Source: Otis tarda (lineage: Eukaryota > Chordata > Aves > Otidiformes > Otididae). Taken from it: 64,000 nt of DNA. The stretch covers positions 10,930,001 through 10,994,000 of the forward strand of contig CM048560.1 of NCBI GenBank assembly GCA_026413225.1, read 5' to 3'. The notes under the pieces were generated by a model. It saw nothing but the letters and a program-made list of their open reading frames with translations, had not been told where the DNA came from and made no database searches. The position numbers and the translations under genes were made by a program. Positions 13,607-25,854 of the stretch are shown here, one piece after another; positions within the stretch are counted from its first letter, which is position 1, and the number at the start of each line of letters is the position of its first letter.

Positions 13607-15914
13607 AAAATATTCGACATTAAAAATATGTTTTCTGGTTTTGTTTAAGTTAGTCTGTCAAAGAAGTCTTAGATATAAGATGAGAGACTTCCTTGAAAGA
13701 CAAAAGTAATGGAGTCAAAATTCAGTTCTCCTTTGAGCTAGAATTATTTTTACATTACAAAAAGAGGCAATATTATTATTCCAAATCCCTGTAGATCAAA
13801 ATTCACCCAGCAGTCTATCAAGCTGTGCAGGAAAGACGCTTGATGCTACTGTAGTCTTCCAAAGCACTGTGTTTCTTCAGGGCTGGAGGTCCAAATGTGG
13901 ACTGCAAGTCTGCTGTTAAAGTTTTGAATTTCGTAAAGTAAAAGCTCCAAGGCCCAGGGTACCTCAAAAGCTTTAGTGGAACTTAAATAAAAATCAGCAG
14001 CATTTCTTTAAAATCCTGTGCATGCTCAGTTTCGCACCTTCCTCTGACAATATTAAATAGTTGTAGAGACACCTCCCCAGTCTTTTACTCTCCTTCGAAG
14101 ATTTAGAGACTGTGTTTTCATGTAAGAGAGACTGCCAGGAAATGGCAGCAACTTGTGTTTACTTCAGTGCTTCCCCACAGCTTTGTGATCCCAGAGTTAA
14201 AAAGGCAAAGAGGTACCCTAGCCTCTTCCTAGGCTGACCTTCTCGCTCTTTTTCATGTGCGAGTCACAGCTGGTAACTTTGGGTATCCAAGGCTGTGGCA
14301 CCATACGCAGAAGAACTGCTGCTTAGAAATGAAAAATAGATTAATAGTGCTGTAACCCTAGAGCGTTGCAGTGGTGAAGCTGGCCTGCTTTCTGTAACTG
14401 CCAGAGCACAGCCTGGAATTTGAAAGCTAAGCTGTGTACTTTCATTAACAGTTCTGCTGCTGGTGTGCAAGGACGCTGATGTAAAACCCAACGCAGTTGC
14501 CTCTAGTTGGATTCCTTCTGCAGTGGCAGGAAAAGTAGGAATTTGTTACTGAATTAAAGAGATTTGTTCTGAATTCTCACCAGGGGCAAATCTCTCAACT
14601 AAGAATATTAATTTTTCTGTTGTTTTTTCAGCAGTGCTACTTTGAATTGTGTGATTACAGTGGTGATGGAGCTCAGTACTTACTGCCATTAATATGAAGT
14701 CTCTATTACTAGTTTAATCCTGTAAACTAAGTTCAAGGTTGTTGATTTTTAATTTTTCTTTTTGCCTAAACAAATTTCATTAATACATTAAAAATTAAAG
14801 GCCAGATATCATCCCCTTCCTCCATTTCTTTGTTTAATTTTGCCTGCCTTTCCAGGCCCTCTGCATACGGGGATGCACACTCACGTTCATATACTCACTC
14901 TCTTGTTAACTGTCTTTAATCACCCCTCAATGTTGCTCTGTGAGCCCCAGAATTCTTTTGCAGTTTGCCAAGTCACCTCCTTCCCCCATGAGATTTGCTT
15001 TTGTCAGGACGTGGGCTTTGACAGCCACCCGGATAGCAATGAATCAGTGTTTTTATTTTTCCAACCCATATGCAAGTCAGCTTGCTTGATATAAATCACA
15101 CTGTGGCCAATTCACTTTGAAACGGGATATCCATTTACCAGCTGACTTTACTGCTGGGTTTCTGGACTGATGCATCCAAAAACCTCCTTTTTTAAAAAAT
15201 GACTACAACTTTGTGACTAACCTTTCCAGACTGTATTTCTCAACTGTAGGCTGCTGTTTGTTTTGGCTGACTTCCCACTGTATAATATACACTGTTCATG
15301 CCAGCTCATGGCAAAACTCACAATTAAAAAAAAATAATGGCACAGATGTTTGTCGTAACTTGCTCTGCACACTTTACCTTGCTAGCACCGTTCCATTCCT
15401 TTTCCCCTCTCCCTAATGCCACCTCCTCCTTATTTTTATGACTAATTTAAAAGTTCAATATTTGCTTTTTAAAAAGCATTGGATCATGAAACTTTCCATT
15501 CATTGGCATGTCGTAGGGAGTGGCTGTCATGCAAGGGTAAGCAGACATGTTTAGTGGGTTGCTTTACGTACTGGAAGTTCAGTATTACCAACGCACGAAA
15601 ATCCCTCTGGCTTCCGTCCCATCCCTAAATCCTTTCAGGCCTCATTTTCTTTTCCCTCGTGTTAGTGTCCACCAGCTTCCCTGGAGCTGCTCCTGATTTA
15701 CACTGGAGGAAGCAAAAGTGGAATCAGAATGTTTGTACAGGGAGGGAATTTTGAAAAAACTGTGAATTTACAGCTTCACTGAACATTTTAAATCCTTTGT
15801 GAATATCCTGTGCTCCCCTGGAAGCTGTCTAACTAAAGGATTCAGTGGATGTTCTTTGAGTCAGTTCCTCATTTGGTTTGAGCTGTTTCCAGCACTGTGC
15901 AAGTTAGACTGAAC

Positions 15915-15982
15915 GCATGTAAAATAAATATGTCTAATATTTCTCTTTTTTCCCTTTTTCCTCCTTGCTGCATCCTGCAAAG
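15915..15982 (+). promoter_or_regulatory. DNM3: Splicing control region of the DNM3 microexon
   Basis: Upstream of the 12-nt exon there is a long pyrimidine tract (about 15948-15970). UGC motifs then lie between that tract and the acceptor: TTGCTG at 15965-15970 and CTGC at 15975-15978. A GCATG, the core bound by RBFOX proteins, lies at 15915-15919. In vertebrates, UGC elements between the pyrimidine tract and AG are the known signature of neural microexons driven by SRRM4 (nSR100). The positions are seen directly; the regulation is inferred. Confidence 0.6.
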
Positions 15983-15994
15983 GGAAACAACAGA
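15983..15994 (+). CDS. DNM3: Dynamin-3 12-nt microexon (GNNR)
   Basis: Twelve bases, GGAAACAACAGA, flanked by a pyrimidine tract plus gcaaag acceptor and a perfect gtaagt donor. It is phase 0 on both sides, so it adds exactly Gly-Asn-Asn-Arg between KSS of the PH-domain exon and TENDENGQ of the next exon without changing the frame. As I recall, some mammalian DNM3 isoforms carry a closely similar short insert (GNNK-like) at this place, the PH-GED linker. This explains why so small a segment sits in the right order and phase. It is presumably alternatively spliced. It is far too short to be found by an ORF scan. Confidence 0.85.
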
Positions 15995-18900
15995 GTAAGT
16001 TGTTTGTCCTTTTACAAAATCCTTTTGTATCCAGTCTTGTGGGTTTTGTCAGGAAAGTCGTTTTCTCTTTTGGTTCACATAACTATTGCCTGCATACTCT
16101 TAACAGCGAACTCCTATTAAAAATGCAGGTGCAAAAGTGTCTTCTAGAAAGCTATTAATGGCTGTTTGTTTTAATTTTGAGGCAAGACATGTTTTAAGTG
16201 TTGCTGGGTTGGTTTTTAAGGCAGTTCAGTAAGAATGATACTATAAAACAGTATTGGGACCGAAGATTATGAAGGTATAGTAATAAAGACCTTCTGAGGA
16301 AAGGTTACTACAGTCTGATGAAACTCATTACAGCTGGATTTTTTGACCATACATCAAAGCTTGTATTAATGGGCAGTTATAAAAACCCAGCACTAAAGTC
16401 TTAAATAACAGATTTGCTGGCGTTGTTGGCTAAGCTGAACTAGATCAGTGTACTGGCTTTGAAGGTGCCTTAAAATGGATGGAGGAGGGTGGGGTCAACA
16501 TTTGACTTGGCTTCTAGACCCTTGATGTGTTCCAGCTGGACAGCAGCAGAAGGGTGTGGGGTGTGGAGAGGGAGAACTGAAATATGCATGGTAGGGTTTT
16601 TTGAAAGTAAGCAGCACATAAAAAGACAGTTTTGCTGATGCTGATCTGATAAACTAACAATCAAGCAGTTCCCAGGGTTAGTACTTTTTTTTGTGCCATT
16701 TTTACTGAGCTTAAGAATGGAAATTGCACATCTCGCACTTTGGAATATGATGCAGAGAAAGTTTGTCATACCATGGAAAGAAGCACGGCTTTTGTGCTTT
16801 CCACTCCCCCCGCTCCTTTCCTGTTTTGGTGTATTAACCCTTAGGAAGACTTATCTGGAGGATCAAAAGATGGTTCGTAGCAAATGTTGAAAGTAGCCCC
16901 TGAAGTATTGCCTGCAGCGTCTCATTGTGAGCTTAAAGCATTTCTAGGGTATTTGGGAAAGACTCAGGTGGGTTGTAAATGTTCTGAAGGTTGGGGAAAT
17001 TTGTCTGCTTTTAATTTTTGTATTTTAACCACTTCTGTGTGCATAGTAGCTGGGCTCAGAAGCACCAAAAATCTTCCGTTTTGTTGGCCTGCCTGAGAAA
17101 AGAGGCTCTTAGTGTTGGATGGGGAGGGGTTAAGAAAAGTGATGTATCGATGGCATGGAGAGACGGACTTTACATAGGAGGTGGTGTGAAATGTAAATGT
17201 TAACTGTGTACACTAAAATGTCAAGGTAATGTTTATAATGTTTCTTTACCATGTGCTGACTTAAGGCTTTGCTGCTGCAGCGGATGCTGGACTGATGTCC
17301 AGAGGAGAGAGGTTAGACTGTAGATGCTCTGTGAAGATCAGGAGCTGCACAGTTCAATTCTGGTCTCCAGAGAGCTGGGCACCTTGGGGAGACCAGGACC
17401 AGTAGCATTTGACATAAAGTTAATTGCTAGCACGAGGAAGGATACATAGAAGCAAGTATAGGAGAAACCTGTGAGATCTGAGGATTGGTGGATCTGTTAG
17501 CTCTCCTTTCACTCTCAGCAAAGGGTGGTTCTTGTTGTAAGTTCAGAAACGTTCTTCCTCTGGCATGGGCTGTCAGCCAGAAGGTAACTCCAAAAGAAAT
17601 CTCCATGAAAATCACCCTCACCTTTTTCTCGGACTCAGTTCCTTGTAAGGATCCTTGTATCCTCATCTGTGTCCTCTCTCTTCTCTTTCACACAGGCCAT
17701 TCATGCAGGATTCTGGAGGTTACCTTATCCCAGTTAGACACATAACATTAACCTGCAGCTGCCTGCAGGGGCTCAAACCTCTTCTGCACTTAAGTGGCAT
17801 GGAAAATTAAATGGGTAAATCCAGAAGGTGGTGAGAGTTTTTGAGAAGGAGTTGAGGGAAGAGAGGAATGGCAGATTGAGGATGATGGTGGTTTCTCAGA
17901 GCTGCATAATCTTTCCTTACTGTGCAGGTACAGATTTACTGGGTACCTAGCAGAGCTGTAACCCTCCTATTAGTGCTGCTGGGTGTGGCATTCATACTGT
18001 GGATCATGTCATATGTACATAGGTAAAGATCCCGTACCCGCCCATTCAGATTGTGGCTGCCTTTACACCTCTGCCTTTAGCTTTCCACTCTTAGATTTAC
18101 AGAAGTAAAAATAAACATTGGAGTAATGAGTTCCTAAGGAAAAGGGGGGGAAGGGAAGTGAAGTGGGTTTATAATCGTCAGCAGACTACTAATCATTTTT
18201 ATTTTTACTTTTTATTGTTGCACAATCATTAACGTAAGTGAGATTTCTCACATGATTAAAGATAAATATATCTTCAAAAGCTTTGTTGGATAAAATCTGT
18301 AAAAGGATTGTGTAGAATGAGGTAATGGAGACCTACCTCATTCAGCAAGCACATATTGGCAAGCCCCATCTTACTAATATTAAAACTGAACTCCGCTCCT
18401 CAGCCTTGCGCAGAGGGAGAGTGGAGCATTGCACAGAGCTGCGCAGAGCATTTTAACTTCAGTCCAGGTGCTGAACACAGAGGAGCTGAATGCCTCTGAG
18501 TGTCTTAATCCACCTTTGTGAATTTGCTTCCTCTGCTATACATCTTCATCGCTCTCATTTAAAAATAAAGAAAATCCCCTCAAAACAGCCCTCCAGAGCT
18601 TGCTATTTGAAAACAACAGCAAAACCTGTAACGTTCTTGTGGAGTCCGTTTTCATTATGCTTCTAACGTTGTTAGGTTAAAAGGGTAGATAGATGCTGTG
18701 TCCTTAGGAAATTTTGATTTCAAATCCCTCAGCACTGGAGCAGTAAAACAACAACAGACTCCCCCAAAAAACCCAAAGTGACACTTTTTAATATTAAGAA
18801 TTCACCTTTCCTTTGTCATCCGTAAGCCCTGAGTTGGCCTGTCTTTTCTGCTTAATTTGAAGGATCAAACACTTCAATGCTGAAATCAGACTTGAGAAAA

Positions 18901-19267
18901 TTCAACTTGGAAAATATAAATCTGATTAAATCACTTTTTGTGAATAAAGTGTCTGCAAAGTTCTTATCATCTAATTATTTTGCATTACTGTTCTTGCTGA
19001 TACCCTTTACAAAGCATGTAGAACTGAAGTACATAAATGCTGTATTTGCATATTATTGGAGTTGTCACAACGTGGATAATACTGTGCATGTGAACATTCA
19101 CTGAATATAAAGTCAGTTAGTGTAATTTAGTTTGAATTTTCTCTTGAGAAAAACTGAATTTCCCTTTGAAAAGGAGAAGGAAAATATTCTTCCTGCCAGG
19201 TCAGTTTGCATGTTATTCTTTAAAACACTTCTTGGTGACATTTTAATTGCTTAGATTTGAGTCTGTC

Positions 19268-19344
19268 TCTTTTTTTTTTTCTTTGCATTTTTTCTTTTCT
19301 TTTTTTTTTTTGGTTGTTTGTTTCTTTTGGGGGGGGGGGGGGGG
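19268..19344 (+). repeat. T-rich tract ending in a 16-G run
   Basis: About 60 nt of T with scattered C and G, followed by 16 consecutive G (19329-19344) and a further G-rich stretch (ggagtggggtgggtag). Low-complexity DNA; the G side can form a quadruplex. Confidence 0.9.
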
Positions 19345-19900
19345 TGGAGTGGGGTGGGTAGTTTTACTAAACCCAGATTCCAGATCAGCTACTTCATTAA
19401 GAAGACCAGATGTCCTACTGTCTCCTGAGACAGTCCTGGAAAATGGGAGCTTAGTGAAGTCAGGATACTCATTCTACCTACGTATATAACAACAGCTCTC
19501 TCAGTTCATCTATTTCATACTTGACTATTGACATGTAAATGCAAACACAGTGCCAGAAGCAATATGCATCTTTGCATGGTAATAAGGCTCTGATGCTTTC
19601 TTTTTCAAATTCAGCCACATTTCTGAAGGATCTTCAATTACCTCCAGACATAAACTCTGACTCAGCCGGTTACTGGCACGGTGATGCTCTACGAGTGCCC
19701 CAGCCAGATTCAAACTGAAAGTAAGCGGTTCTGCTCTGGGATTGCAAAAGTCCGTCTTCGAGTTAAGTTCCTAAACTAGAAAAAATAAAGACTCGTTTGG
19801 GTTTGTTGTGTAGTAGTAAGTTGAAAAGCAAACTGTGCTGATATGTCAGAGGGTAAAACAGTGTAGACAGAAGTGTAAACTGTGCATTTACTGGTTTTCC

Positions 19901-19921
19901 TTTTTTTTTTTTTTTTTTTTT
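19901..19921 (+). repeat. Poly-T run (21 T)
   Basis: Homopolymer directly followed by seven A. No retrocopy is recognised beside it. Confidence 0.9.
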
Positions 19922-22900
19922 AAAAAAACTTAGATATTTAAGAAGGCATTGAATTCTAGGAAAAGAGGAATCCACTTCAGTTATGACTAAAATTGGCTTC
20001 GAGCCAACTAGGTTTAAAAATAACTTTTAAATGAAGAAGTGTTAGATTTTTTTTTTTTTATGGAGAAATGCCATAATTTTATACACAGTCTTTTTCAGTC
20101 ATTGCTTCAAACAGATGAATTGAATTTTACAATGAAGTCACGGTGTAAAGGAGCGGGCCAAGAGAAGGAGTGCATGTGCACACATGCTGGGTCAAAAGCA
20201 GCCCAAAATACAGGGAGGAAACGAAATGGCAGGCTGTTTTTTCAGTCTCTTTCTTGCTGCCTCACTGATTCAAGGCTGTGAAAACATGTTTCAGATAAAA
20301 ACTATCTTCTTACTCTCCTAAATATTTACTAGTTTAAACAAAAACTAGATGCAACCTTGTTTCCACAATGTTACCTGAGAGCAGCCCTGGTTTATATTCT
20401 TGTAAGAGTAAAATAATTGCTGACACGAGAGAGTTAAAAATGTTCAGGGAAAAAGAGATTCATAGTATTGCATCAGTTGCACTGACTGTAACGAGATGCA
20501 GGCTAATGGATTGAATGATTTCAAAACCAGGCAGTTACCAGCTTTGCTGGGACTATCAGGGGTCAGGGGTTCAATAGCTGTCACAGGGTTTTTACATTTC
20601 TGCTATTAAATGGGACTGCTGACATTAAGCAAACCCCAGGAAATTTAGAAATAAGCAAACATTTCTGTAATGTATTCATGGTGGGCCCTTTACTGTGCTT
20701 TTGGCAAAGAATCTGCATATTGAAAATATTTAAAAATTCTTCATTCTTCATGGCGCAGCTAATTTTTGCACTACTTCCACTCCAATGAAGGATTTCATTG
20801 AAGCTCTACAGAAAAGGTGAAAACTCTCTGGTTGTGAAGTTTCAGATCATAGAGTATGATTGTCAGCCTAATTCTGGCCATACAGTGAGATTTGCCCTCG
20901 GGAAGGCAGTGATGTAGCCCAGCCTCTGAGGATGCTTTCCCAGCCCTGGTCAATGAGCCGAGAATTGGCTGGTGGAGAGGAAGGTGCTTCTGGACTGTGC
21001 TGCGCCAACCTCTGCTACAAAGGTCCTTTGGACCAGCTGGAGTCCTTATGTCTCCAGGTCTCAGAGCAGCTGCAGTCGGGAAGGTCTGATTGCCCCTTTA
21101 GTGCAACAGCGTGGGGTCACCCACGAGAGGGACCGAACACAAGGGGAAACACACTTACAGGTATCACAAGACTTTGGGACAATCCTAAAATATCTTCCTT
21201 GTTTTTCAAGTCAGTAATTGCACAAAAACCTACTTGTGAGTAATAACTGGCAGGAAATACAAATTTGCAAGATTTTTTTTCTGCCAAAAATGTCACCAGG
21301 CTCACGCTTCCATAGCATTTATAGTGTAACAGGAAATGTAGTCATTGGACATGAAGGTGGAGGGCAGCTGGTGAACGGCCAGATAATTCTTTTTTTCTCA
21401 TTTACAAGGGAAAACAAGATTATCAGGAGAAACTGAATGCTGTTTTCCCTGACTCCGTTTTGGACAAAAGCTAAGACATGCAATGTCTAGTCTGATGCGT
21501 AGTTCATCCTGGATTTCTTTAACCTTTGCTTCCTCTCTTTTCCTGACTGTGGAGATCGGTTTATACTTACTCTCTATATGGCAAGTCAGACTCAAGTCCC
21601 GTGTTCTGTGTGTAAAATCCTCCATTCTGGGACTGCATTCTCCACTCATCTAACTCTCCTTTCCTGATGTCGTGTGTTCTTTTCTGTGGTCACTCCTCAC
21701 CTCCTGTCCCACCCGCTTCCCAGCTCCATTGTGGCCTTTGATTGGCTGATGTCTTCCCTGTCCTTCTCTATTTGTTGTACTGTATGACGTTTGATATATC
21801 AACTGTGCCAGTTCTGGAGAACTGGGATTTCCCACCAGGAAAAGCTGTCTGTGGACATTTTGTGGTGTTTGATCTATGCAATTCTTTGGTGACTTTCGTA
21901 GCCTTGTTCCTAAAGCCCCTGCTCCTGCACTCGAGAAACAAGTGCTCTTACTCTGTTTCCTTCACCTTGTTTCTCTTTTAAACCCAACCTCTGCTTTTCC
22001 CCTTTTATAATCAAATTATTTGTAATTCAAAGAGAGAATTATATATCATTAAATATGCCACTGAGTTCAAATAACATGTGAAATTATTTGGGGGGAGGTA
22101 TAAGCCCTGTGAAAGGGCTTTGAGGACACAAAGTTACCACCTTGTCAGGGCCATATTAGACCATTTAAATAGCAGATAGTCAAACTTTTCAGTCATATTG
22201 TTGCACCATATTATCTTGACCTGTTCAACAGTTGGGGTTTCTAGACTGGGCATCATACTTAAGGGCATTTAGGGAGATCAATTAAAGGAATGAACCCAGA
22301 GCACGGAAGATAAAGTCCATGAGAAAAAAATTAGTCTTATGTAATGTAATTTGGTGTTCAGTTTTAGTTGGGTGGTTTAAAACTCTGCTTGAACTGTAGA
22401 CCTAGATATTTTCCAGTGGAAGCAGGAAACCCTCATCTAATAACTAGAAGCCTTACCAGTCACAGGCTGGTCCCTAGTTGTATCCTGCAGTAGTCTGTAG
22501 TTGCTCAGGATCACAGGCTGAAGACAACCGCTGTACCATAATTCTAAATTATAGTTATCAAACGTTATCTGGCTGATTCAAATAGGGAATTCTCAGAAGG
22601 ACTGTGAGCATTAGATTGTCCTTATCTCTGTGGTGAGGGCAGTGAACAAAATGGCAAAGGCCTCTCTTTTATCCATTTTTACAACTACGTACAGTCAAGC
22701 ATTCTCAAAGAACTCAACCTCTCTTTCACATCACCTGTGACCCAAGAGATGTGGCTGCAAACACTCAAGAGATACTAAGTTTTCGTGCCAACTCTGTGCA
22801 CCAAGGAGCTCTATGGGCATAGTTCCTTGCTGTTCCTCAGCTGGGGGCTTCGATGTAGGTAATGGTCTGACTCTGAACCATGACAGCAGGAGGCAGCCTC

Positions 22901-25836
22901 AAATGTGTCAGCGTCTAGAGCTGTGGAGTTATACATGAACTAGAGTTGGTATATTTATATGTGGGCCAATGTATGTCTCTGTACATACGTAAAAGTAACC
23001 AATGTCCTATGCAAAGGTAAATTCTTACCCTCATTTGTGGACTTTACTTCTAGAGCAATGGCTTCTGGTTAAGGGCTCACTGCTCTTGATTTTAGCAGAA
23101 CACTAAAATACAAAATTGAGCAAAATACGACATTGTCTGCAGTCTTTAATATCATCTTTGTTGCCCTTGGTATGGTGAAAATCGGGGCTCTTGCTTCAGG
23201 AAGCTCATCCTTCAGTTGTCTTCCATTGTTTGAAAACATCAACTCTGTTTTAGAGTGCTCTGCAGGAAATATCTGTTAACCTGGTGAGTGAATGCATATG
23301 CTCAGAAATGGTTTAATTGCAACCAATCTAGGTCATGGAAAGGCTGGAAGATGGGCGTGGTGAAGTTAGTGGCATCAGCTTCCAGAGGGTTAGGATTTCA
23401 CCCGTTGTGAGTGGATGTGTTGTCGTTAGTGTTGTATGTTTTTAGGGGACTGATGGTTTTTTCCATGCTTTCTGTAGTCTGATTAGTGTTCTGCTAAAAT
23501 CAAGTTCTCCTTTCCTAGAACCAGTCCTGGCATTGTCTGACTCGGGCTGTGATTTCTACCCCGTGTAGTATTTCTTTTATTTAGTTCCATCTTATTTGTA
23601 CAGTTTCTTTTGTAAGCCACAGCATGATGCCTTTCCAGCAGCTGTTGTTAATATTGTGAATAGATACTATTTTTCTAGAAGCTGCAGTTGTGAACCAGGA
23701 TCCCATTTTACAAACTTGGAGTAAAAACATTCTTCCTTGCAGTCAAAGAATGACATGAGAGAATCAATGGATAATTACAGAACAGTGTCCTGTCTGTGTT
23801 TTTTGTTAACGGTTTGTCACTAGCCATTGAGTGCCTCTGGAAACAGAGAGTCTTGGAAAAAAAAAAACAACCTACCTGTTTGTCACTGGTTTGACTAGCA
23901 AAGGACATGGGATTTAGGACTATTTTGTTACTAATGAATTCTATAAAGGAGGAGCATGATTTCTTTCCGCATGAGTTCTATCTTCAAACCTGAGAAGGCA
24001 GTATTATGAGTGGTTTGGAACAGGTTTTGCAAGATGTCTTCATCTTTGGTTCTTTAAAAATACCTCACTCCACCATCTTTTGAGTATGCAGTGATTTCCT
24101 TCTGTCTGTTTTTTAAGAACAAGTGGTGGTTAATCCTCCTTAATTTACCAGACTCTCCTTAGTTCATCTCTAAAATTTAACAATAGTTCATTTGAGTGGT
24201 CCTCCTTAGCTAGTGAACTAGAAGCATCTCAGCTTCAAATATGATTGGAAATTTGCTCAAGTGGTTTTGTTGGATCAGTTGTTCCCGTGATTTAAAATCA
24301 GTAATCCCTGTGAACTAGCCTAGATGTAAGCATGTATGTGAGGTTCTCCACCTTTTTGCTGGCTTAATGAAGGAGGAAAAGAAAAACTTCTGAAAATTAT
24401 TGTTTCAAAGGATTTTACCCAAGACAGAATGTGTGTATGTGTGTTTTAAAAGAACTTTGATGTCTTTGCTCAGATACGTTGAATAGATTTTATTTAGCGT
24501 ATACAAATACCAGTATTTTCCTATCAAAATGTAGATGTTTTCTGATGGCATCCCACAGGGGAATTGCATGTACTTCTAGGCATTTTTGTCTAGAATAATC
24601 TGTGATAATTCCTTCCAAGTCTGGATCTCTTGACTCTGGACTACTTCAGTCTTCCTTTGTAGAAGGTGGGTCCTCAGTGCCAGGTTCCTAAGTAATTGTC
24701 TATGAGCAACATGTCAGTGAAGCAAGGGAAATAAAATTTACAATGGACTACTTAAATACACATCTTTTCTCTGGTAAGGCTCAGGAATGTTGCCGTTCCA
24801 TGGAAAAGGATGCAGCACTTCTTAGTGTGACATGTTCCTCTTTTGTGAGTTGCTGGGTTTTGAGGCAAAGTCCTTCCTGCCTGTGCTCTTTCTAGTTGAA
24901 TCTTCCATTTTCAATGTCAGAACGGTTTACTTGACCTAAAAGATGCTCTTGTTTTAAAGCAGTTACCTATGTCTTACAGCTGTTTTTTTTTCTGTGCAAA
25001 GCGCTTCTGTCTTCAGTATTGATGGCCTGTAGGCTGCATTTTCATAGCTCTTTATAAAATATACTTCATCATATATAGAGGAGCATTAAGCTACCTATTG
25101 GAGTTTAGAGATAGTCCCAAATACCTGAAAGATTGTCACAAATACCCTGTTCCTTTCAAATTCAACCTCCAACTGACAATGGAAAATTACAGTTCAAACA
25201 TCAGTGATGCTATCTCTTTTATTGCTGAGCATTTTGGTAAAAACATTGCTTTACTATGGTAACTCCACCATCCCTCGGGAATTACTCTTCAATGCTTCCA
25301 ACCTTCAGTTTTTTTCTTCACAAATTTCTGGCTGTATCCTGGAAAACTTCTGGACTCTGCTATGGATCTACAGCAGCTGAAAATATTTGGAGAAGCATAA
25401 ATTGAAACACGTTATGTTTGGTATAAAAAGGAATAACTTACGGCAGGGGAGGTTTCCAGTGCAAATTAAAATGTCCACATCACACTTAACAAGCTAAAAA
25501 CTCATTAGAGTGTGAAGTAAAATTACTAAGAAGTTGCTACCAAGTTTCCGCTCTGTCCTCCTTGACATCTGCAAAAACTAAGCGGCTTTGCTACAGAATG
25601 TAAGCTCTGCTTGACACAGAATGCTTTTGTTAATATTCCTACCTGGAATCTCCAACAGTAGAGGTTTTTCTAGTCAGTCCAAGGTCAGGCGTCACGATGT
25701 TCAGATCTGGTCATTTGTTTGGAAACCACTGTAACTTCCCTTATTTTTATGAACTAACTTTGCTGAGTTTAAAGTCTCTTTGCTGGAAGATATGCTTAAA
25801 AACACACAACATGCTTCCAAAATGTTGTGCTAATTT

Positions 25837-25854
25837 AAAAAAAAAAAAAAAAAA
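25837..25854 (+). repeat. Poly-A run (18 A)
   Basis: Homopolymer continuing into an A-rich stretch (gaaggaaaaaaacc). No recognisable retrocopy body precedes it. Confidence 0.85.

Larger units (their letters stand above)
12120..15982 (+). other. DNM3: DNM3 intron (3.9 kb) upstream of the microexon
   Basis: Intron from gtaagt at 12120 to gcaaag at 15982. It contains a 17-A run at 12318-12334, a 14-C run at 13593-13606, and near its end the splicing signals of the microexon listed separately. No gene-like frame is convincing. Confidence 0.85.

Noticed and set aside
17261..17420. Possible sense-strand CR1 fragment (CAATTCTGGTCTCC segment)
   Set aside because: Only one short stretch resembles CR1; flanking text does not continue in CR1 order.
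22981..23010. Partial match to the antisense of miR-199a-3p (gtaaccaatgtcc)
   Set aside because: Agreement stops after about ten bases and no hairpin partner is present.
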